Source: Oscillospiraceae bacterium
GTDB lineage: Bacteria > Bacillota > Clostridia > UMGS1883
DNA: 10,088 nt
Direction of reading: 5' to 3'
Assembly: GCA_015069065.1 (NCBI GenBank)
Contig: SVJI01000039.1
Location: 1 to 10,088 of the forward strand
Part shown: one piece after another, positions 5,665 through 10,088 of the stretch
Layout: each line of letters begins with the position of its first letter
Position numbering within the stretch: position 1 is the first letter of the stretch
Notes under the pieces: generated by a model
What the model saw: only the letters and a program-made list of their open reading frames with translations
The model's database searches: none
Told to the model about the DNA's origin: nothing
Program-made: the position numbers and the translations under genes

Positions 5665-6654
5665 ATTTTTCCACAGGAGTGCTGCGCCGATTATTCCGGC
5701 GTCATTTCCCAACGAAGCAAGCTCCACAATAGTCTGTTGCTTACCAAAACGGTTATAAGCATATTTTTTAATTTTCTTTTCAACAGGGACCAGAATCTTT
5801 CTTCCCTCGTGGCTTATTCCGCCGCCTATGCATACAATCTTGGGTTCAAAGATATTTATTACATTTATAATTCCTTCCGCGAGATATCCAAGGTAATCCT
5901 TTACAACTTTTTTTGCCGCTGCATCCTTTGACTTAAACGCTGTTGTTCCGTTAGCGTTTGAAAGCTTACCATTACAAAGCTTCCACATATCGCTTTCAGG
6001 GTTTTTCTTCATGGCTTCCTTTGTCATTTTAACCAGTGCCGTAGCAGATGCATACGATTCAAAGCAGCCGCGTCTTCCACAGGTACACTTTTCACCATTG
6101 ACAACAATTGTCATATGACCAATCTCTGCACCCTTACCAAAAGAACCGCACATGAGTTTATTGTCTATGATAATTCCGCTACCAACACCTGTTCCCAAGG
6201 TAATCATTACCATGTTATCATAGTTTTTACCGCTGCCTGCAATAAACTCGCCCCACGCTGCTGCATTGGCATCGTTTTCAACATAAATTTTTTTGCCGAG
6301 TGCTTCCTGCATATAGCTGACAATAGGGGCGTTGTAGAAATCAAGATTATTTGAAAATTCTATGGTTCCTGTCTCCTGATCAATTGAGCCGGGGCAGCCT
6401 ATACCTACAGCCTCTATTTCTTCAAATTCAATTCCGCTTTCCTGTGCGGCATCTCTGGCACATTGTGCCATGTCATCAAATATTTCATTATATGGACGCG
6501 GTGCATTTGTTTTCCTCTTTGAACGTCCGTAAATTACACCATATTCGTCAACAATTGCGGCAGCAATATTTGTACCGCCCAAATCAATACCTGCAAAATA
6601 TCTTGGCGTATTGGAAGCATCTTCATTAACGCCTTTAAATTTTAATGGTTTCAT
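5656..6654 (-). CDS. glcK: ROK family glucokinase
   Basis: Phosphorylates glucose to glucose-6-phosphate with ATP in the cytoplasm, feeding glycolysis and, through phosphoglucomutase, sugar-nucleotide synthesis. Of its 332 residues, the ATP-binding motif IDLGGTN is at 23-29, the sugar-binding/catalytic VENDANAAAWGE has its catalytic Asp at D128, and LGTGVGSGI (153-161) is the second phosphate loop. The ROK signature includes GAEIGHM (E177, H180) and the zinc-binding C190-x-C192-x4-C197. These separate ROK kinases from hexokinase-type Glk. There is no N-terminal helix-turn-helix, so it is a kinase and not a ROK repressor. The N-terminus carries about 17 residues before the first strand, slightly more than usual. 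Start: ATG with AGAAGGAG 9 bases upstream, just after the stop of the MgtC-like gene (22-base gap), so the two form an operon. Other ROK hexose kinases (fructose, ManNAc) cannot be fully excluded. Confidence 0.9.
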   Translation of the reverse strand: MKPLKFKGVNEDASNTPRYFAGIDLGGTNIAAAIVDEYGVIYGRSKRKTNAPRPYNEIFDDMAQCARDAAQESGIEFEEIEAVGIGCPGSIDQETGTIEFSNNLDFYNAPIVSYMQEALGKKIYVENDANAAAWGEFIAGSGKNYDNMVMITLGTGVGSGIIIDNKLMCGSFGKGAEIGHMTIVVNGEKCTCGRRGCFESYASATALVKMTKEAMKKNPESDMWKLCNGKLSNANGTTAFKSKDAAAKKVVKDYLGYLAEGIINVINIFEPKIVCIGGGISHEGRKILVPVEKKIKKYAYNRFGKQQTIVELASLGNDAGIIGAALLWKNEK

Positions 6655-6676
6655 ACTTTATAGCTCCTTCTCCATT

Positions 6677-7372
6677 TTACATACCGGACTTCAGTGACAC
6701 ATTGTATTCTATTTCCGAAAGTATATCGTCCTCCATCACACCTGCGGGAATCTCGATATTAAATGTGTACTTGCGCAGATTTGTTTCTGCTTCTCTGTCA
6801 ACAGACACTCCACGGACAGAAATTCCCATCTGTGCAAACTTATCCATTATGTACTTTTGATAATGTTCACGGTCTACGTCTTTTATAACCATAATCTTTG
6901 ACCTTGGTACAGCCATCCATTTAAAATTGAGATGGAGGAATATCTGTGCGCCGAGAATCAAAACTGTGGCAAATATTCCAAGGCCATACATACCCGCACC
7001 AATTGCCATTCCTACACCTGATGTAGCCCATATACCGGCAGCTGTTGTAAGTCCGGTTATCGTATTTCGGTGAACGAATATCATTCCCGCACCCAGAAAG
7101 CCTATTCCACTGGCAATTGTCGATGCCACACGGGATGGGTCAAGTCTTACTTCCACTCCCCCATAAGCTCCCTGTCCGATAACATCAAAGAAAGCATATT
7201 TTGAAACAACCATCATAAGCGCTGCGCCGCACGCTACAACAAAATGCGTTCTGATACCTGCCTCTTTTGAACGATTCTTTCGTTCAAGTCCTATTATCAT
7301 ACCGCATATGCCTGCCAGAAGCACACGGAATGCCAGATGCAAATGTATGGTCTGTGTTAAAAACTCCTTCAT
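6677..7372 (-). CDS. MgtC/SapB family membrane protein
   Basis: A 231-residue inner-membrane protein of the MgtC family, known for adaptation to low Mg2+ and, in some pathogens, modulation of ATP synthase; the biochemical activity of non-pathogen members is unclear. Four to five hydrophobic segments fall within residues 12-148. The family signatures are GLERKNRSKEAGIRTH (28-43), RVASTIASGIGFLGAGMIF (81-99) and TGLTTAAGIWATSGVGMAIG (106-125). Residues about 157-231 form a soluble C-terminal domain (KIMVIKD..., NLRKYTFNIEIP) like the ACT-type domain seen in longer MgtC homologues. The ATG is preceded by AAGAAGGTGA. A perfect promoter lies just upstream inside trmO, giving a leader of about 20 bases, too short for an Mg2+-sensing leader of the Salmonella mgtCB kind. 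Likely co-transcribed with the downstream glucokinase gene. Confidence 0.93.
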   Translation of the reverse strand: MKEFLTQTIHLHLAFRVLLAGICGMIIGLERKNRSKEAGIRTHFVVACGAALMMVVSKYAFFDVIGQGAYGGVEVRLDPSRVASTIASGIGFLGAGMIFVHRNTITGLTTAAGIWATSGVGMAIGAGMYGLGIFATVLILGAQIFLHLNFKWMAVPRSKIMVIKDVDREHYQKYIMDKFAQMGISVRGVSVDREAETNLRKYTFNIEIPAGVMEDDILSEIEYNVSLKSGM

Positions 7373-7399
7373 TACTTCACCTTCTTAACATTTTTATAT

Positions 7400-7428
7400 A
7401 TTATATTCCTTTTTTCACTACATGTCAA
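7400..7428 (-). promoter_or_regulatory. Perfect-consensus sigma-A promoter of mgtC-glcK
   Basis: On the minus strand, TTGACA (7428-7423), a 17-base spacer and TATAAT (7405-7400) match the consensus at all 12 positions. The -35 lies in the last sense codons of trmO and the stop codon TAG (7418-7420) is in the spacer. Predicted start of transcription is about 7393. Confidence 0.88.
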
Positions 7429-8095
7429 TAAGAGAATTTATTTCTGTAATATATAGTATTTTACCCTCAATTTTGAATTTAATCTCATAATCAGAATATT
7501 TCATTCCGTAGATTTTTCCGTCCTCCTTATAGGATGGAGTCGGGTTAAAAGACAGTATGTCTGCAATTTCCTTTTGCCTGTTTTTCGGTAAGTCAAAAAA
7601 TCCCTCACACTCAATTTTTATATCCAGCTTTCTCTGAGGCAGGCACTCGGTAAAGCCGCCAGTTGCTTCAGGATGGCTGTCAGCATACGGAAGATACGGT
7701 TTTATGTCATAAATAGGTGTTCCATCTAAAATATCTGCGCCACTTACAAGCAGAATAGGGCCGTCTGCTTTACTATAGCGCACTTGTTCAAGTTTTACGC
7801 AGGAAAGCCCTATGGGATTAGGACGAAAGGGGGAGCGTGTAGCAAATACTCCCATACGCTTGTTGCCCCCTAAAAGCGGAGGGCGCACGGTGGGCGACCA
7901 CCCCTCCCTGCGTGATTTTGAAAATTCCCACAAGAGCCATATATGCGAAAATTCTTCAAGTCCTCTTACTGCCTCTGCTACACGGTACTCTTTCTCAAAG
8001 ATTATCACACCCATTGTTTCAGGGATCAATCCGCTTTGTCTTGGAATTCCGAATTTTTCTTTAAAGTCTGTTTTTATATGAGCTATTATCTTCAT
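7418..8095 (-). CDS. trmO: tRNA (N6-threonylcarbamoyladenosine(37)-N6)-methyltransferase TrmO
   Basis: TrmO (formerly TsaA/YaeB) uses S-adenosylmethionine to methylate t6A at position 37 of ANN-decoding tRNAs such as tRNA-Thr, fine-tuning decoding. The 225-residue protein contains the beta-barrel UPF0066 domain. Its signatures are SHIWLLWEF (50-58), RMGVFATRSPFRPNPIGLS (80-98), which shapes the SAM and tRNA site, and DILDGTPIYDIKPYLPYAD (121-139). A C-terminal extension (about 155-225) is present, as in full-length TrmO. The frame runs up to an ATG at 8113, but AGGTG lies 6 bases upstream of the ATG at 8095, and the resulting MKIIAHIKTDF fits the typical N-terminus, so I choose 8095. It sits 66 bases downstream of the mutase gene with a hairpin between them. 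I find no separate promoter for it, so expression probably depends on read-through. Its 3' end contains the mgtC promoter. Confidence 0.95.
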   Translation of the reverse strand: MKIIAHIKTDFKEKFGIPRQSGLIPETMGVIIFEKEYRVAEAVRGLEEFSHIWLLWEFSKSRREGWSPTVRPPLLGGNKRMGVFATRSPFRPNPIGLSCVKLEQVRYSKADGPILLVSGADILDGTPIYDIKPYLPYADSHPEATGGFTECLPQRKLDIKIECEGFFDLPKNRQKEIADILSFNPTPSYKEDGKIYGMKYSDYEIKFKIEGKILYITEINSLIDM

Positions 8096-8117
8096 TTTAT
8101 ACACCTGAAACATAGAA

Positions 8118-8148
8118 GCTGTGACAAAAGAAAGTCCTTTGTCACAGC
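8118..8148 (-). terminator. Hairpin between the mutase gene and trmO (weak terminator or attenuator)
   Basis: Arms 8118-8128 and 8138-8148 form a perfect 11-bp stem (GCTGTGACAAA with TTTGTCACAGC) over a 9-base loop. On the minus strand the sequence after it is TTCTATGTTTC, a poor U-tract, so termination is expected to be partial. It occupies most of the 66-base gap before trmO. The stem core repeats that of the hydG/rarA terminator. Confidence 0.55.
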
Positions 8149-8161
8149 GTTCTTATAATCT

Positions 8162-9808
8162 TTAAATAAGCGAGCAAACCTTATCCTTAAGTGCCTGTGC
8201 CTTTTCCTGCGCACTTTCCCATGCCTCTCCGCACACGCCGAAATAGAACTTAATCTTAGGTTCTGTTCCGGACGGACGAACTGCAAACCAGCTTCCGTCA
8301 GCGAGGAAAAATTTCAATACATCGCTCTTAGGCAATCCGTCAATTCCCTGACTGTAATCAAGCTTCCTCTCTATATCAAGCGGTAGCTGTGAGTTTCTGA
8401 ATTTATGCATAATCTCACGTATTTTTTCAATTCCCTCTATGCCTGTAAGAGTCTTTGTCTCAAGCACCTCTACAAAATATCCATATTTTTCATACAAATC
8501 AATAAGTCCATCATAGAGGGTTTTTCCCTGACTCTTAAGCTCCGCTGCAAGCTCGCACACAAGCATTGATGCAACAACCGCGTCCTTATCACGCGCATAG
8601 CTACCCTTAAGGTAACCGTAGCTTTCCTCAAGTCCGAAAAGGTATTTATCGTATTTGCCCTCTGCCTCAAATTCCTTTATTTTTTCCCCGATGAATTTGA
8701 ATCCTGTAAGGACATCTATCGTCTCCACACCAAAACTGTCCGCAACGGCACGAATCATCTCTGTAGTTACAATAGTTTTGATAACGGCACCCTCCGATGG
8801 AAGTGTCCCATTTTCTTTTCTCTTTCTTAAGATAAACTCACACAACAAACTACCTGTCTGATTTCCGCTGAGTACAGCATAACTGCCGTCAGACTTTCTT
8901 ACAACAACACCGATTCTGTCACTGTCTGGGTCTGTACCGAATACAATGTCAGCATTCTGCTCCTTTGCATACTCTATGGCAAGAGTAAATGCCTCAGCAT
9001 TTTCGGGGTTGGGGCTTACTACTGTGGGGAAATTACCATCTGGCTTTTCCTGCTGGGGAACAACAAATACATTTTTAGCACCGATTTCGTCAAGGACACG
9101 CCTTACCAGCAGATTTCCGCTGCCATGAAGAGGGGTATATACCACCTTAAAATCCTCAGGAATCTTTACGCCGAGGGACTGCTCCTTAACAGCATCAATA
9201 TACGCTCTGTCAACATCCTCCCCAATGGATATATACTGTGGGTCTTCCGTGATTTTTATATCGCTGAAAATATCTATCTTATTTATATAGCCAACAACAA
9301 CATCAGCCACCTCAGGAGGAAGCTGTCCGCCATCCTCTCCGTATGCCTTGTATCCGTTATATTCCTTCGGATTGTGACTGGCTGTAATAACTATACCTCT
9401 GGCACATCCCAGATGTCGAAGTGCAAATGAAAGTTCAGGAGTCGGACGGAGAGAATCAAATAAATAGGTTTTGATTCCGTTGGCACAAAGAACCTTTGCA
9501 CATTCAAGGGCAAAAAGTGCTGAATTGTTTCTGGAGTCGTACGCAACAACTACACCCTTATCCATAGCTTCCTGACCGTTATCTATAATTTCAAGACAAA
9601 TTCCCTGTGTTGTTTTACGAACTGTGTAAATATTCATACGGTTAGTGCCTGCGCCCATAATACCGCGCAGACCCGCTGTACCAAATTCTAATTCCTTATA
9701 AAACCTGTCCTCGATTTCCTTTTCGGAAAGCGACCTCAATTCCGACTTAGCCTCATCAGAAACCGCATCCGATGCCAGCCATTTTTCGTACTCTGTCATG
9801 TAACTCAT
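8162..9808 (-). CDS. pgcA: Phospho-sugar mutase (alpha-D-phosphohexomutase; phosphoglucomutase, PgcA type)
   Basis: Interconverts glucose-1-phosphate and glucose-6-phosphate (possibly mannose phosphates too) through a phosphoserine enzyme and Mg2+, linking glycolysis to UDP-glucose, glycogen and envelope polymers. At 548 residues it belongs to the longer Firmicute PgcA group. All four catalytic elements are present in order: TASHNP (142-147, phosphoserine S144), DPDSDR (293-298, Mg2+ ligands D293, D295, D297), EESYG (394-398, sugar recognition), and RPSGTEPKIKFYF (511-523, phosphate binding). The N-terminal FGTAGLRG...GTNRMNIYTVRK is typical of PgcA. Start: ATG with AGGGG 6 bases upstream; a second in-frame ATG three codons on is badly spaced. 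It heads the leftward block that ends with glucokinase, whose product is its substrate. Glucose versus mannose specificity cannot be settled from sequence alone. Confidence 0.94.
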   Translation of the reverse strand: MSYMTEYEKWLASDAVSDEAKSELRSLSEKEIEDRFYKELEFGTAGLRGIMGAGTNRMNIYTVRKTTQGICLEIIDNGQEAMDKGVVVAYDSRNNSALFALECAKVLCANGIKTYLFDSLRPTPELSFALRHLGCARGIVITASHNPKEYNGYKAYGEDGGQLPPEVADVVVGYINKIDIFSDIKITEDPQYISIGEDVDRAYIDAVKEQSLGVKIPEDFKVVYTPLHGSGNLLVRRVLDEIGAKNVFVVPQQEKPDGNFPTVVSPNPENAEAFTLAIEYAKEQNADIVFGTDPDSDRIGVVVRKSDGSYAVLSGNQTGSLLCEFILRKRKENGTLPSEGAVIKTIVTTEMIRAVADSFGVETIDVLTGFKFIGEKIKEFEAEGKYDKYLFGLEESYGYLKGSYARDKDAVVASMLVCELAAELKSQGKTLYDGLIDLYEKYGYFVEVLETKTLTGIEGIEKIREIMHKFRNSQLPLDIERKLDYSQGIDGLPKSDVLKFFLADGSWFAVRPSGTEPKIKFYFGVCGEAWESAQEKAQALKDKVCSLI

Positions 9809-9886
9809 AAAACACCCCTAAATCTTAATAATATCAACATATAATATATATGTATAACTTTTTATGAATATTATTACTACATCTAA

Positions 9887-9915
9887 ATTTTACCACAAGA
9901 TGCTATTTAATACAA
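9887..9915 (-). promoter_or_regulatory. Candidate extended -10 promoter of the mutase gene
   Basis: On the minus strand, TTGTAT (9915-9910), a 17-base spacer ending TGG, and TAAAAT (9892-9887). The TGn before a 5-of-6 -10 compensates for the weak -35. The predicted leader is about 72 bases and very A/T-rich; I see no riboswitch fold in it. Confidence 0.45.
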
Positions 9916-9975
9916 GTATTATTTAAAGAAAGGTGTTGTTTAAAAAGTCCAGAACATTTTCTCCTATCCCCCAAC

Positions 9976-10023
9976 AAAAACAGAGGGGTTAAAAAGCCAA
10001 GACTTTTTAACCCCTCTGTTTTT
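9976..10023 (-). terminator. Strong intrinsic terminator of the right-edge gene
   Basis: A perfect 21-base inverted repeat (arms 9976-9996 and 10003-10023) with a 6-base loop. The core is CAGAGGGGTTAAAAAG with its complement. On the minus strand it begins 17 bases after the stop codon of the right-edge gene and ends in TTTTTGTT. The + strand also ends in a T-run, so it could work both ways, but no + strand gene reads into it. Confidence 0.9.
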
Positions 10024-10040
10024 CTTTCGGGATTCAGTTA

Positions 10041-10088
10041 TTAGTTACCGCCGGGGCCGTCTTTACGCTCGCGCTTATCATTGATATC
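10041..10088 (-). CDS. C-terminal tail of an unidentified protein (partial)
   Basis: Only the last 15 codons and the TAA stop (10041-10043) are in the window. The frame ends ...DKRERKDGPGGN, a charged, glycine-rich and probably disordered tail. I cannot assign a family from this. Support for a real gene comes from its position directly before a strong terminator in the same orientation and from higher GC than the surrounding spacer. The 232 bases between this stop and the mutase gene hold only the terminator and the mutase promoter and leader. Confidence 0.6.
   Translation of the reverse strand, partial: DINDKRERKDGPGGN

Noticed and set aside
7373..7399. Possible Mg2+-sensing leader upstream of the mgtC-like gene
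   Set aside because: The predicted leader is about 20 bases, too short for a sensor RNA or a proline-rich leader peptide.
9940..9957. Five-codon minus-strand frame MFWTF with AGGAG upstream, a possible leader peptide for the mutase gene
   Set aside because: The AGGAG is only 3 bases from the ATG, the frame lies upstream of the predicted mutase promoter, and no attenuator hairpin follows it; it is best taken as chance.
1..10088. Mobile elements, prophage, CRISPR, defence islands, tRNA or rRNA
   Set aside because: Every gene of size is a recognisable chromosomal family, and no direct-repeat array, transposase, integrase or structured RNA gene was found on either strand.

Overview
This window holds ordinary chromosomal housekeeping genes from an anaerobic, low-to-moderate GC Gram-positive bacterium, most likely a gut-type member of class Clostridia (Oscillospiraceae or Lachnospiraceae; this is an inference). 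The grounds are HydG, which builds the cofactor of oxygen-sensitive [FeFe] hydrogenases; a DUF4364 protein, a family I know from Firmicutes; GGAGG-like ribosome binding sites; near-consensus sigma-A promoters; and short intergenic gaps closed by A/T-flanked hairpins. I see no mobile element, prophage, CRISPR array, rRNA or tRNA, and no clear undescribed system.

Layout. The left edge carries the 3' part of ung (uracil-DNA glycosylase, + strand), followed directly by a promoter and hydG (+). hydG converges on rarA (-, AAA+ recombination/replication factor), and both stop codons lie inside one long perfect palindrome. rarA diverges from nth (+, endonuclease III). A near-consensus promoter at the nth stop codon then drives a two-gene unit: a FolT-like ECF transporter S component and a DUF4364 winged-helix protein (+). 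That unit converges, again through a hairpin containing both stops, on a leftward block: pgcA-type phosphohexomutase, trmO (tRNA t6A37 methyltransferase), mgtC-like membrane protein and ROK glucokinase (-). An exact TTGACA-17-TATAAT promoter sits in the 3' end of trmO and should drive mgtC-glucokinase on its own. At the right edge are a strong hairpin terminator and the last 15 codons of an unidentified leftward gene.

How the genes fit together. Three genes serve genome maintenance: ung and nth start base excision repair, and rarA acts at stalled forks. The ROK glucokinase makes glucose-6-phosphate and the phosphohexomutase interconverts it with glucose-1-phosphate, so the leftward block contains both entry steps to glycogen or cell-envelope sugar nucleotides. 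The MgtC-like protein lies between them, although the mutase needs Mg2+ and the link is only positional. hydG stands alone without hydE or hydF; the rest of the hydrogenase maturation set must lie elsewhere.

The most useful non-coding observations are the promoters embedded at or near stop codons, two stop-codon-containing bidirectional terminators, a shared stem core in two hairpins 6 kb apart, and start-codon corrections for hydG, rarA and trmO.
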